DNA of 64,000 nt, from positions 138,830 to 202,829 of the forward strand of contig JAKVAQ010000001.1 in assembly GCA_022447665.1 (NCBI GenBank). The letters are read 5' to 3'. The position numbers were made by a program, and so were the translations under genes. Under the pieces are notes generated by a model. That model was not told the origin of the DNA. It did not search any database and worked only from the letters and a program-made list of their open reading frames with translations. This document shows positions 8,600 through 17,009 of this stretch, one piece after another (position 1 is the stretch's first letter; every line of letters starts with the position of its first letter). The DNA is from Crocinitomicaceae bacterium (GTDB lineage: Bacteria; Bacteroidota; Bacteroidia; Flavobacteriales_D; Crocinitomicaceae).

Positions 8600-11323
8600 A
8601 TGAAGAAATTTTTCTACTACGCTGTTGCTTTATTATTCGCCTGTTCTCCTAGCGAAAATGAAGACCAAAACACAAATCAAAGTCAAGAAGACGCCTTAAT
8701 GTCAATGGGGTACGAAGGAGGATGGAACTCAAAGGCTGCATTCGATTACATGCGATTTCACAATCCAAATACGGGTGAAATTCCTGCAGATCATAAAAAA
8801 ACAGACGCTGAATTCTCTAGGCAGTTTTTAATGACGCCAACAAGAGCAGAACACACTTGGGATCCGAGAGGGCCTTACAATATTGGAGGTAGAACACGTA
8901 CCATTGCAATCGATGTTTTAGATGCTGATGTTTGGCTAACTGGTGGTGTTACAGGTGGAATATGGAGGTCAACTAACGCAGGGGACTCTTGGGTAAAAGT
9001 GACGGCGCCAAACCAACTTCATAGCGTAACATGGATTGACCAAGATGAGCGACCTGGAATGGAGAATGTTTGGTATGCAGGTACTGGAGAACTTTATGGA
9101 ATTGTTTCTGCTTCAACTTTCGAAGCTCGTTTTTCTGGTGATGGAATAATGAAAAGTACCGATAATGGCTTAACATGGACAGAATTGGCTTCAACTCAAT
9201 CGAGCACTCCAGAAACCTATGTAGCGAATGGTGATATGGATTTCATATGGAAAATCTTGACCGATCCTTCAGACCTAACAAATGATGTATTATTAGCTGC
9301 TGCCTTCAATGGAATTTTCTACTCTGACGATGGTGGTGCCACTTGGTCTGAATCATTAGGCTTTACCTTAGGACCATTTTCAGCAAGGGATTGCAATTAT
9401 GTAGATATTGTAGTGACAACAGATGGAGTTTATTATGCTACCTTCTCGAGTGACGGTCCTTCCAAAGGAGTCTATAGGTCGGAAGATGGATTAACATGGA
9501 CAACTATTACGCCAGCTTCTTACCCTAGTGGATATGGAAAAATTACCATGGCAATTAACCCACAAAATGAGAATGAGATTTGGTTCTTTGGAAACGCTAC
9601 TACTGGGTTTGCAAATGACCATATGCTATTTAAATACACTTACTTAACTGGTGATGGATCAGGAGCAGATGGAACTTGGGAAGATAGAAGCATGAACCTT
9701 CCAGACGAAGACTGCGATATTACTGGTTTTTCTTCAAATCTTGCGGCTTTAAACACTCAGAGCTCATTTGACGTGCATGTGGCTGTTCACCCCTCAGATG
9801 ACGATGTAATTTATATTGCAGGTACAAGTATTTGGAGGTCTACAGATGGATTCTCTTCTACTTCGAACTATACTTGGGTTGGTGGTTACGGATGCTGGGC
9901 TGGATCGTATGATGATCTTAACTTCCAAACTTCTTATCCTAACCATCATCCAGATCAACATGTATTGATGTTCCACCCAGATTACGATACCATCATGATC
10001 AATGCTAACGACGGTGGTGTATATGTTAGTTATGACAATCTTCAAGATTCTATGCAATGGGTAAGTAAGAATAATGGTTATTATTCAACTCAATTTTATG
10101 CTTGTGCAATTGAACCAGGTGAAACTACAAGTGATATCATTATTGGTGGAATGCAGGACAATAACACCTACTACACCAATAGTACAGATGTAACATCGCC
10201 TTGGAAACGCTTAAGCGGAGGTGATGGCATGTACTGCGCCATTACCGAAGATGAAGAATTTTATGTGACTTGCTTACAGTATGGAAGACTCTTTTTAAAC
10301 GAGGTAGATGCCGATGGCAACATTACCGCTGTTGAACGTATAGATCCTGAAGATGGACCTTCCTCATATAATTGGGCCAATAGTTATAAACTCGATCCTA
10401 ACGATACTAAAATGCTGTATTGGAACGCTAGAAACGGAATCATGCGTTTGGATTTGGATGACGTAATTATTGAAAATGATAAAACCAATAAACAAGATGG
10501 TGGATGGGTTGATGTAAACGAAACTACCGTAAATGGTAGTTCTGGTTTTATAACTGATATTGAAATGTGTAAGGCTGCTCCTGGAAGTATTTGGTATGGT
10601 AGTAGTAATGGTAAAATGTACCGCACGGATAATGCCGATACAGATACGCCTGTTCAAACTGAACTTACTTGGGATGATTGGCCTAATGGTGGTTATGTTT
10701 CATCAATTGCAGTGAATCCTTATGACCCATTGAAAATCATTATGTCTTTTGCTAATTATGGTGTTCAATCGATTTGGAAAACCCTTGATGGAGGTGTTAC
10801 ATGGGAACATATTTCAGGTAATTTAGAAGAAAATGAAGATGGAGAAGGTACGGGTCCTGCTGTTTTATGGGTAGAGTATTACCCGGATGGAACCTTATTC
10901 GCAGGTACAAGTATTGGACTATTCTCAACCGTTGGCACAGACGGAGCTTTAACGTTTTGGGATTATGAATCCGGAATTGGTAACGTAGTGATTAACCATA
11001 TGGATTATAGACCTTATGATGGCAAGTTCGTTGTGGCAACGCATGGACAAGGAGTCTTCTCGACCAACCTGCCAGCTGCTTTTACAGGTGAGCTAGAACT
11101 TGAAAAAAATCCAATCAAGCTGTATCCTACTGTTTCAAACGATAACATTTTTATAGAATCCGAAACAATGGGAACTGCTCATATATTTGATATGTCGGGC
11201 AAGCTTGTTCAAACGCTTCAGGTAAATTCAGAATTAACCACAATAAACGTTAGTAGCTTTAGACAAGGAGCATACTTGTTTGCCCTTGATGGTGAAAAAC
11301 CTACCACGTTTATTGTGCGATAA
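8600..11323 (+). CDS. sortilin/BNR-type beta-propeller protein with T9SS C-terminal sorting domain
   Basis: The 907-residue secreted protein carries repeated Asp-box (BNR) motifs, for example STNAGDSWVKV, STDNGLTWTEL, SDDGGATWSES, SEDGLTWTTI and TLDGGVTWEHI, spread across residues 120-740 and indicating a VPS10/sortilin-like beta-propeller. The last 70 residues (KLYPTVSNDNIFIES and GAYLFALDGEKPTTFIVR) form a type A T9SS sorting domain, so the protein should cross the outer membrane through T9SS. The N-terminus ends in LFACSPSEN, which looks like a lipobox, an unusual combination with a T9SS tail. Enzymatic activity is unknown; such propellers often act on or bind glycans. It appears to be monocistronic. 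Confidence 0.85.
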   Translation: MKKFFYYAVALLFACSPSENEDQNTNQSQEDALMSMGYEGGWNSKAAFDYMRFHNPNTGEIPADHKKTDAEFSRQFLMTPTRAEHTWDPRGPYNIGGRTRTIAIDVLDADVWLTGGVTGGIWRSTNAGDSWVKVTAPNQLHSVTWIDQDERPGMENVWYAGTGELYGIVSASTFEARFSGDGIMKSTDNGLTWTELASTQSSTPETYVANGDMDFIWKILTDPSDLTNDVLLAAAFNGIFYSDDGGATWSESLGFTLGPFSARDCNYVDIVVTTDGVYYATFSSDGPSKGVYRSEDGLTWTTITPASYPSGYGKITMAINPQNENEIWFFGNATTGFANDHMLFKYTYLTGDGSGADGTWEDRSMNLPDEDCDITGFSSNLAALNTQSSFDVHVAVHPSDDDVIYIAGTSIWRSTDGFSSTSNYTWVGGYGCWAGSYDDLNFQTSYPNHHPDQHVLMFHPDYDTIMINANDGGVYVSYDNLQDSMQWVSKNNGYYSTQFYACAIEPGETTSDIIIGGMQDNNTYYTNSTDVTSPWKRLSGGDGMYCAITEDEEFYVTCLQYGRLFLNEVDADGNITAVERIDPEDGPSSYNWANSYKLDPNDTKMLYWNARNGIMRLDLDDVIIENDKTNKQDGGWVDVNETTVNGSSGFITDIEMCKAAPGSIWYGSSNGKMYRTDNADTDTPVQTELTWDDWPNGGYVSSIAVNPYDPLKIIMSFANYGVQSIWKTLDGGVTWEHISGNLEENEDGEGTGPAVLWVEYYPDGTLFAGTSIGLFSTVGTDGALTFWDYESGIGNVVINHMDYRPYDGKFVVATHGQGVFSTNLPAAFTGELELEKNPIKLYPTVSNDNIFIESETMGTAHIFDMSGKLVQTLQVNSELTTINVSSFRQGAYLFALDGEKPTTFIVR

Positions 11324-11374
11324 AACGCGTTCTCGATAATTCTTCGAAATCGTATTATCCGTGTTAATATTTCT

Positions 11375-11464
11375 AGATTTTGGTCATTGAGCAGAGCCGT
11401 CTAACCCTAAGCGGTAACTAGAAAAACTAACAGTTACCTCGGCTCCGCATAATGACCTAAAATT
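11375..11464. repeat. long imperfect inverted repeat (about 90 bases)
   Basis: Nested complementary blocks are visible: TTTT/AAAA and GGTCATT/AATGACC at the outside, GAGCCG/CGGCTC in the middle, and GGTAACT/AGTTACC around a 12-base loop. The arms are interrupted by short unpaired stretches. It has no T-run, so it is not a standard terminator; it could be a miniature inverted-repeat element or a structured RNA end. Confidence 0.5.
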
Positions 11465-11774
11465 TATTGATGATCAATTATTCTATTTGTCAAAAAGAAT
11501 AAGGTGTTTAGAGTCTCATTTCAGCACAGTTTCAAGAGATACATTTGATGAAATGAAAGGGGTGGTGATTTCACTATAAATCCCTGAAACAACCCCTCAC
11601 GTGCGGGATTGAATCAAGAATTTACGGGCTTTCCCGCGATCAAATTTTTGAACTAATCTACAACCAATCACGTCAAATATTTCGAGAATTAACGGAAGTT
11701 TAACTCAAAGGTTAAAATTTTCTAATTTTTAACTTATTGATTGTGTGTTTATTATAAACTATTTTCAATTTTGT

Positions 11775-11801
11775 ATGGTACTATGTATTGCATAGTACTA
11801 T
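11775..11801 (+). promoter_or_regulatory. palindromic PadR-type operator
   Basis: ATGGTACTATG and CATAGTACTAT form an 11-base inverted repeat with one mismatch and a five-base spacer. It overlaps the -33 region of the promoter driving padR-pspC. PadR regulators bind such dyads, so autoregulation is the natural inference. Confidence 0.7.
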
Positions 11802-11819
11802 AAAAATTATATAACTTTG
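11788..11819 (+). promoter_or_regulatory. promoter of padR-pspC operon
   Basis: TTG at 11788-11790 and TAACTTTG at 11812-11819 are separated by 21 bases and match the Bacteroidota TTG/TAnnTTTG form. The -33 element lies inside the palindromic operator, so repressor binding would block it. Confidence 0.65.
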
Positions 11820-11831
11820 TACCATCGTTCA

Positions 11832-11860
11832 TCCCGAAGTAGATTTCGATCTATTCGGGA
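11832..11860 (+). repeat. leader hairpin in padR 5' region
   Basis: TCCCGAA and TTCGGGA, extended by TAGAT/ATCTA with one bulged base, enclose a TTCG loop. It lies between promoter and start codon and so would be transcribed. Hairpins of this kind are scattered in related genomes as REP-like sequences; a regulatory role is not shown. Confidence 0.4.
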
Positions 11861-11899
11861 CTAACTCATGAAGAAATTTGAGTAAGAATTAAGTATTAG

Positions 11900-12223
11900 A
11901 TGAAGGTAGAAAATACACAAGCGCAAATGCGCAAAGGAATTTTGGAGTATTGCATACTGGCTATTCTTGAAAAGAAGGAAGCATATCCGTCAGATATTAT
12001 TTCTGAATTAAAAGAAGCTAAGCTAATTGTGGTGGAGGGAACTTTATATCCCCTTCTCACCCGCCTAAAGAATGCAGGACTATTACAGTACACTTGGGTA
12101 GAGTCAACATCAGGGCCACCTCGGAAGTATTATGCACTCACTCCAGAAGGAGAAGAGTTTAAAAAACACTTAGAAAACACTTGGAACGATTTAAAAAATG
12201 CAGTAGAAATACTGAGCAAATAA
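11900..12223 (+). CDS. PadR family transcriptional regulator
   Basis: The 107-residue protein is a single winged-helix domain with the PadR layout: MRKGILEYCILAILEKKEAYPSDII, then LIVVEGTLYPLLTRLKNAGLL and PPRKYYALTPEG. It is the length of the shortest PadR subfamily (PF03551), which lacks the C-terminal Vir_act domain. It is followed after six bases by the PspC-domain gene, a pairing common in Bacteroidota, where the regulator is thought to control the PspC protein. A matching palindrome covers the promoter, supporting autorepression. Confidence 0.9.
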   Translation: MKVENTQAQMRKGILEYCILAILEKKEAYPSDIISELKEAKLIVVEGTLYPLLTRLKNAGLLQYTWVESTSGPPRKYYALTPEGEEFKKHLENTWNDLKNAVEILSK

Positions 12224-12229
12224 GAAGTT

Positions 12230-13795
12230 ATGAATAAGACAATTTCAATCAATATAGCCGGGTTTGCCTTCATCATTGAAGAAGGAGCCTACCATTCACT
12301 TCAAAATTATCTTGACGCAATTAAACGAAATTTTCAAGATGACGCTGAGCGTGAAGAAATAATGACAGACATCGAATCTCGCATAGCAGAGATATTTAGA
12401 GAAAAGTTGACCTCAGACTCTCGTGAAGTCGTTTTGTTGCCAGATGTTGATGAAGTGATGAACATTATGGGAAGACCAGAAGATTATGTGACTGAAGAGA
12501 CCATAATCATTGAAGAAACATCACAACAATCAGAACATCAGTATCAGGAAGAGAGATCGGACAGAAAATTATACCGAGACGGAGAAAATGCCATGATTGG
12601 TGGAGTATGTTCAGGACTTGCTCATTACTTTAAAATGGATCCTTCGTTGATGCGGGTTCTATTTGTATTGTTCGGAATTTTGGGTGGTGGAGTGCTTATT
12701 TACATCATATTACTCTTAGTGATTCCAGAGGCCAAAACAACTTCTCAAAAGTTGGCAATGAAAGGCCAAAACATAACCATTGACGCAATTAAGGATCAGG
12801 TAAAGGATGGTGCTAAAAACGCACAAGGAAACATTAAAAAGAATGTAGACAAAGTTGTAGGTGCAGGAAGTAATCTTCTAAAATCTTTTTCCAGGATCTT
12901 AGGGTTTTTCTTTTTGATTGGAGGGGTAGGAGCTTTATTTGTATTTCTCTTGTTCTTTTTCTCTGGAGCTGGAGTTTTACCGATTGTTGAAAACGGAGAA
13001 CCGGCAGGAGTTACTTCTTTCTTAGGCGTTGTATATCCCGGAGAAGGAGGGAGTTCTCTGCTGATCATAACAATGCTATTGGTCGTAATACTTCCAATTA
13101 TCGGTATCATCATTTCTGGTATAAAAATGGTGTTTAGATATACCAAGTCATTCCGACCATATACTATTTCGGTACTCGTTCTTTGGATATTATCGGCTGC
13201 TTATGTTGGATATTCAAGTGTTAAGCTTGGTATGAACTTTAGAAATAGAGCTGAGGTAAAAACAGATATTCCAATAGTAAATGACTCTACGGATGTACTT
13301 TATGTAGACGTCGTAGAAGAAGATCTATTAGGTGAAAATGTTTCTTTAGAAAACGTATGGAACTTCTCTGAACTCGTTACGATTGATGATAAAAACATTA
13401 CCCTTGGATATCCACAGCTAAAAATCTTACCCGCTAAAGACAGTGAGAATTTTGAAATTCAAATTAACAAAGAGAGTTGCGGATACACTATAAAAGATGC
13501 GGTTCAAAAAGCTGAAAGGATAGATTATGAAATTAGTATTACAGACAATCAAGTAAGTATACCGCCGTATTTCAGTGTGCCAAAAGATGATAAAATAAGA
13601 GCGCAGTATCCAAGCGTGATCATTCGTGTTCCTGAGGGTAAAAGAATCGTTTTTGGAAACAGCATTGACCGAATTAATGTAGACATGGTGGATAACAAAT
13701 ACTGCTATTGCGGAAACGGTTACCGCTTTGCAAAAACAGAGTGGGAAGGAAAGGGCACAACACTACATTGTAATGAATGTGAAGTAAAAGAGTAA
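12230..13795 (+). CDS. PspC domain-containing membrane protein
   Basis: The 521-residue protein begins with a conserved N-terminal region (MNKTISINIAGFAFIIEE, then IESRIAEIF) found in Bacteroidota PspC proteins, followed by a PspC domain at about residues 113-168 (RKLYRDGENAMIGGVCSGLA, then a transmembrane segment). Two further membrane regions lie near 225-290 and 305-330, and the C-terminal half (about 345-521) is a soluble domain ending in a Cys-rich tail (CYCGNG, HCNECE). PspC takes part in envelope stress sensing in Proteobacteria; the role here is inferred. It is translated directly after padR. Confidence 0.88.
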   Translation: MNKTISINIAGFAFIIEEGAYHSLQNYLDAIKRNFQDDAEREEIMTDIESRIAEIFREKLTSDSREVVLLPDVDEVMNIMGRPEDYVTEETIIIEETSQQSEHQYQEERSDRKLYRDGENAMIGGVCSGLAHYFKMDPSLMRVLFVLFGILGGGVLIYIILLLVIPEAKTTSQKLAMKGQNITIDAIKDQVKDGAKNAQGNIKKNVDKVVGAGSNLLKSFSRILGFFFLIGGVGALFVFLLFFFSGAGVLPIVENGEPAGVTSFLGVVYPGEGGSSLLIITMLLVVILPIIGIIISGIKMVFRYTKSFRPYTISVLVLWILSAAYVGYSSVKLGMNFRNRAEVKTDIPIVNDSTDVLYVDVVEEDLLGENVSLENVWNFSELVTIDDKNITLGYPQLKILPAKDSENFEIQINKESCGYTIKDAVQKAERIDYEISITDNQVSIPPYFSVPKDDKIRAQYPSVIIRVPEGKRIVFGNSIDRINVDMVDNKYCYCGNGYRFAKTEWEGKGTTLHCNECEVKE

Positions 13796-13802
13796 GCGAA
13801 GA

Positions 13803-13870
13803 CCCTCGTTTCAGTAGGATTTATCAATAATTAAATTTCTTCATGGTTGCGATAAATTGAAGCGAGGGTT
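13803..13870 (+). terminator. long-stem terminator after pspC gene
   Basis: ACCCTCGTTTCA and TGAAGCGAGGGT pair almost perfectly across a 45-base loop that itself contains ATTTATC/GATAAAT, and five Ts follow. The T-run abuts the stop codon of the convergent yceI-like gene. Confidence 0.7.
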
Positions 13871-13871
13871 T

Positions 13872-14555
13872 TTATCCTTTTACCAATTCCAAATAGAATG
13901 ACATTGTTACATCATCCCCAACACTAGCATCTTCCTCCATTCCGTATTCAATACGATTAAACACGAATGAACCTTCAAAAGCCTCGAATTCAATATTCTC
14001 CTGATTAGTGCCACCGCCTAAATGGCTAAATTCAAAATTCAATTCTTTCGTAGTTTCCAATAATGTAAGCTCTCCGTTAGCCGTATATACGCCTTCACTC
14101 CACGTAATTGAATTGGCCTCATAGGTAATCATTGGATACTTCTCAACGTGAAAAAAATCTTCCTCCAATAAGTGCTCATCACGCATTGTATTTCCCGTAT
14201 TGATAGACTTTGAAACTATATTTACTCCAAGCTTCGCTGACTCAACACTATTCGCCACTTCAAACCATACATCAAACTCATCAAATCCACCTTTCGTGTT
14301 TTTTAACCCATCTACTTCAAAAAGAACTTCTGCATTTTCACTTTCCGCAGTAACTACATAACGACCGTTCAAATCATTAAAGGAAGGTGTTAATGTTAAG
14401 TCATTTCCAGCGCTATCAACATCGTTTGTACTCGTAATTTCAGACTTTACCAAGGTGCTTTCATATTGTCCCCAGTCCATACTAAAAACAACAATAATTG
14501 CGATTACTCCAAGTAAAGTAACAACGCCTAAACCAATGAGAATTTTCTTTTTCAT
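13872..14555 (-). CDS. YceI family protein
   Basis: The 227-residue product has an N-terminal membrane anchor (about residues 5-24) and then the YceI lipocalin-like domain. The diagnostic block is present: VNIVSKSINTGNTMRDEHLL, DFFHVEKYPMITYEANS, then NGELTLLETTKELNFEF. YceI domains bind isoprenoid-type lipids in a hydrophobic tunnel. The gene lies last on a reverse-strand group but has a 24-base perfect palindrome directly ahead of its start, pointing to its own control, in Bacteroidota often by a MarR-family repressor; no such regulator is encoded next to it. Confidence 0.88.
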   Translation of the reverse strand: MKKKILIGLGVVTLLGVIAIIVVFSMDWGQYESTLVKSEITSTNDVDSAGNDLTLTPSFNDLNGRYVVTAESENAEVLFEVDGLKNTKGGFDEFDVWFEVANSVESAKLGVNIVSKSINTGNTMRDEHLLEEDFFHVEKYPMITYEANSITWSEGVYTANGELTLLETTKELNFEFSHLGGGTNQENIEFEAFEGSFVFNRIEYGMEEDASVGDDVTMSFYLELVKG

Positions 14556-14571
14556 ACTACAAATGTATGAA

Positions 14572-14595
14572 ATATATATGTTGCAACATATATAT
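14572..14595 (-). promoter_or_regulatory. 24-base perfect palindrome upstream of yceI-like gene (putative operator)
   Basis: The half-site ATATATATGTTG is followed by its exact complement, centred on TTGCAA. It sits 17 bases before the YceI start codon and inside the short gap to the upstream gene. The form resembles MarR/OhrR-type operators. Confidence 0.6.
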
Positions 14596-14598
14596 AGT

Positions 14599-15093
14599 CT
14601 AAATCTTCTTTAGCACTGCCCGCTGAAAAGCAGATGTTGAATACGATTGAACGTCAGTAACATCTTCTCCTCCAGTACTATAACCTAATTGGCTAGATGT
14701 TAAAATGAATTCCATTTCACCATCTATGAACTTATAAATGGCTTGAATATAATTTCCTTGAACCTCGAAAAAACTAGAAAAATGATCATCGAAAAGTTGA
14801 TTTTCTAGCACTATTCCATTCTTCTCATCAATGTAATATGTATCCTCTTTAAGAATGAGGGTATAGTCTCTCACTTGTCTTAAAGAATCTTCTCCATAAA
14901 TTATGGTCCAATTCCAAGTAGTATCCGATATTGGCTTAAAAACCAATTCCATGTTATAAACGTAAGTGTCTCCCTTTGAATTCGTAGAAACTAAATCACC
15001 CTTATAATGGCCATACCACTCTTCTTGTATTTGGGAAAACCCGAATACGGAGGAAAGAAATAAAAAGATAATTGGAATTGATCTAAGAATCAT
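14599..15093 (-). CDS. hypothetical secreted protein
   Basis: The 164-residue product has a signal peptide ending near FGFSQ (residue 21). The mature part is beta-rich (EEWYGHYKGDLVSTNSKGD, VYNMELVFKP, WNWTIIYGED) and resembles small lipocalin-like or calycin-type exported proteins of Bacteroidota without a diagnostic motif. I do not recognise a family. It sits 12 bases downstream of the DUF3127 gene on the same strand and is probably co-transcribed with it. Confidence 0.6.
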   Translation of the reverse strand: MILRSIPIIFLFLSSVFGFSQIQEEWYGHYKGDLVSTNSKGDTYVYNMELVFKPISDTTWNWTIIYGEDSLRQVRDYTLILKEDTYYIDEKNGIVLENQLFDDHFSSFFEVQGNYIQAIYKFIDGEMEFILTSSQLGYSTGGEDVTDVQSYSTSAFQRAVLKKI

Positions 15094-15105
15094 TCCTTTG
15101 AAAAT

Positions 15106-15462
15106 CTAGAATGGCAAATCATCCTCACCTTCTGCTACGAAAGTCTCAGCGCTACTCGCTCCGCCACCTTCAGCTCCACCTCCAACAGCTTCAACTTTCC
15201 AAGCATCTAATGAATTGAAATAACGTACAACGCCGTCTTTTGGGTTAGTCCATTCTCTACCTCTTAAGAAGAAAGTTACTTCAACTGCATCTCCAACTTT
15301 ATAGGCATCTAATAATTGACATCTGTCTTGAACAGTTTGAAATAAAATCGTTTGTGGGTATTGTCCACTTGCATCAAGAACTACAAATTCTCTTTTCTTG
15401 AATGAATCTGAAACTTGTTGCGTTTCGTTAATTACTTTGATTTCTCCTTTAAGCGTATACAT
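15106..15462 (-). CDS. DUF3127 domain protein (OB-fold-like, possible single-stranded DNA binding)
   Basis: The 118-residue cytosolic protein matches DUF3127: MYTLKGEIKVINETQQVSDS, then KKREFVVLD, YPQTILFQTVQDRCQLLD and VEVTFFLRGREW. The C-terminus is a Gly/Ala-rich linker ending in an acidic DDLPF tip, which closely mimics the C-terminal tip of SSB proteins that recruits repair partners. The family is predicted to adopt an OB fold; a role in DNA metabolism is inferred from fold and tail. It follows the flavin reductase gene by 14 bases. Confidence 0.85.
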   Translation of the reverse strand: MYTLKGEIKVINETQQVSDSFKKREFVVLDASGQYPQTILFQTVQDRCQLLDAYKVGDAVEVTFFLRGREWTNPKDGVVRYFNSLDAWKVEAVGGGAEGGGASSAETFVAEGEDDLPF

Positions 15463-15476
15463 AGTGTTAGTTAATT

Positions 15477-16370
15477 CTAATTATTAAATGCAAGAAGCGT
15501 TTTCCATGCTTCCTCCAGTTTATTTTCTTTTAGCAGGTCTTTTGCCAACTTATGCAATTCAACCTCTAATTGTGTTTGGTTATCTTCTAGTTCAACGAAA
15601 ACATCGCTCAACTCTATAAGTTTATACTCATTTACATCCGTTTCATCAGGTAATGCCTCAATACCAGCCAATTGGCCTAAATCATTCCCCGATAAAATTT
15701 CTGACTTTAATACCTCTTCTGGCAAAGCTCCAAATCCAACGCCTTTTGTTGTAATTGGCTTGGTAATTTCGAACATGGAATTATCATCGGCTCTTACATA
15801 CCAATTCCCGCCCATTCGAGAAACCAAATCAATCTTCTTTTGATCAATTTTTCCGTCCTCGTTCATTACTCTATCATCAATGTGGATCTTCTGTACTTCA
15901 CAAATAACCAGGTTTCCTGCGCCGCCATTTTCGCCGAGTTCAATTACTTCGTTTACCTTACATTCAAACTGCACAGGCGATTCTCCAACACGAAAAGGCT
16001 TAACGGTTTCCGATTCTACCTTCGTAAACCCCGCTTTTTCAAACTCATCTTCACCAGGCGAATAAGGTGAACTCGCCAATGACATTTGGTGAACAATTTC
16101 ATGGGTTACCACATTAATAACAACCTCCGGAACCTTTTTTACATTGTTATAAGTGTCCTTCGTAGTATTCGTTCTTCCGCTTCTTGCAGGAGAAAAAATC
16201 ATGATGGGAGGATTAGCACTAAATACATTAAAGAAACTAAATGGCGCCAAATTCGCATTTCCATCTTCATCAATAGTACTTGCAAAAGCAATTGGACGTG
16301 GTCCTACAGCACCTAATAAATGGCCGTGTAAAACAGGAATACTTAATGATTTAGGATCCAGTGAAAGCAT
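15477..16370 (-). CDS. flavin reductase-like (FMN-binding split barrel) protein
   Basis: The 297-residue protein contains a flavin reductase-like domain in its first 200 residues: LLGAVGPRPIAFASTIDEDG, NLAPFSFFNVFSANPPIM and a TTKDTYNN stretch typical of the Bacteroidota branch. Such proteins bind FMN and reduce flavin with NAD(P)H or act in aromatic degradation; the substrate is unknown. The C-terminal 80 residues are an acidic extension. A TACTTTTG box on this strand lies only a few bases before the start, suggesting a leaderless or very short-leader transcript. Confidence 0.82.
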   Translation of the reverse strand: MLSLDPKSLSIPVLHGHLLGAVGPRPIAFASTIDEDGNANLAPFSFFNVFSANPPIMIFSPARSGRTNTTKDTYNNVKKVPEVVINVVTHEIVHQMSLASSPYSPGEDEFEKAGFTKVESETVKPFRVGESPVQFECKVNEVIELGENGGAGNLVICEVQKIHIDDRVMNEDGKIDQKKIDLVSRMGGNWYVRADDNSMFEITKPITTKGVGFGALPEEVLKSEILSGNDLGQLAGIEALPDETDVNEYKLIELSDVFVELEDNQTQLEVELHKLAKDLLKENKLEEAWKTLLAFNN

Positions 16371-16554
16371 AACGCAAAAGTAATACGATAATATCTCACA
16401 GCACAGTATTGTTAATAGATTGTAGAAAAAATTGTCAACACAGCTTTAATCCGAAAAGTGCTAGATAGTTCACAGGATTTATTGGTTGGTTAAAAAATTA
16501 TTCAATTTTATTTACCTGTTTATCTGTGTGTTAAAAAATTTTATTGGATTGGCC

Positions 16555-16580
16555 TGTAACTTTAAAACAGGTGCAGCGTC
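16555..16580 (+). promoter_or_regulatory. ECF sigma-type promoter 1 (upstream of TonB-like gene)
   Basis: TGTAAC at 16555-16560 and CGTC at 16577-16580 are separated by 16 bases. The same pair recurs ahead of the sigma factor gene and the barrel gene. Confidence 0.7.
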
Positions 16581-16607
16581 CTACAGTCGAATTATACAGA
16601 AAACACA

Positions 16608-16946
16608 ATGAGAAATTTAATCCTATCCCTAATTGCGTTAGTAACGATCTTTTCAAACTCGGCTTTCGCTTCAAATGAACCTACTAGCATTTTTCAAAAA
16701 ATTGCATCGAAAATTGCTTACCCAAGTTCATCTATTCAAAATCAAGAAGAAGGAACTGTTTATGTTTCTTTTGAGATCAATGATGAAAATGAAATTACGA
16801 ATGAAAAAATAGAACTTGGTGTAAGCGAAGATTTAAACGAGGCGGCATTAAATGCAGTAAAGAACCTTACCAAAGAAGAACTTAAACAACTACGAGTAGA
16901 AGAAGGAAATACCCTAATTTTGCCGATACGATTTAGAATTTTATAA
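16608..16946 (+). CDS. small secreted protein with TonB C-terminal-like domain
   Basis: The 112-residue product has a signal peptide (to about residue 22, ending SAFAS). The mature part matches the C-terminal domain of TonB: EEGTVYVSFEINDENEI, then NEAALNAVKNLTKEEL and ILPIRFRIL. It lacks the membrane anchor and Pro-rich linker of an energy-transducing TonB, so it is a stand-alone periplasmic version, common in Bacteroidota and of unknown role. It is the first of three genes or gene groups preceded by the same ECF-type promoter, pointing to control by the sigma factor encoded next door. Confidence 0.75.
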   Translation: MRNLILSLIALVTIFSNSAFASNEPTSIFQKIASKIAYPSSSIQNQEEGTVYVSFEINDENEITNEKIELGVSEDLNEAALNAVKNLTKEELKQLRVEEGNTLILPIRFRIL

Positions 16947-16962
16947 AAATTTTAATCCTTGG

Positions 16963-16989
16963 TGTAACTTTTGGATATACCAAGGCGTC
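16963..16989 (+). promoter_or_regulatory. ECF sigma-type promoter 2 (upstream of sigma factor gene)
   Basis: TGTAAC at 16963-16968 and CGTC at 16986-16989 have a 17-base spacer. The promoter overlaps a possible TTG start at 16971, which argues that translation begins at the ATG at 17010. It implies that the sigma factor activates its own gene. Confidence 0.7.
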
Positions 16990-17009
16990 CTAAGGACAGA
17001 ATACCACGA

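Larger units (their letters stand above)
11324..11899. other. 576-base intergenic region between the propeller gene and padR
   Basis: No credible gene is seen. From left to right the region holds a long imperfect hairpin (11375-11464), a stretch with GGGGT/ACCCC and GCGGG/CCCGC pairings around 11560-11640 of unknown meaning, a palindromic operator overlapping a promoter (11775-11819), and a leader hairpin (11832-11860). Confidence 0.6.

Noticed and set aside
11560-11720. Possible LuxR-type HTH gene fragment in the intergenic region
   Set aside because: A few residues look similar in one frame, but stops interrupt it and no conserved block is complete.
12796-13146. Reverse-strand ORF inside the PspC gene
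   Set aside because: It is a shadow of hydrophobic coding sequence on the forward strand, with no own signals.
16971-17009. N-terminal extension of the ECF sigma factor from a TTG codon
   Set aside because: The extension overlaps the TGTAAC/CGTC promoter, and the conserved sigma2 region begins after the ATG at 17010.
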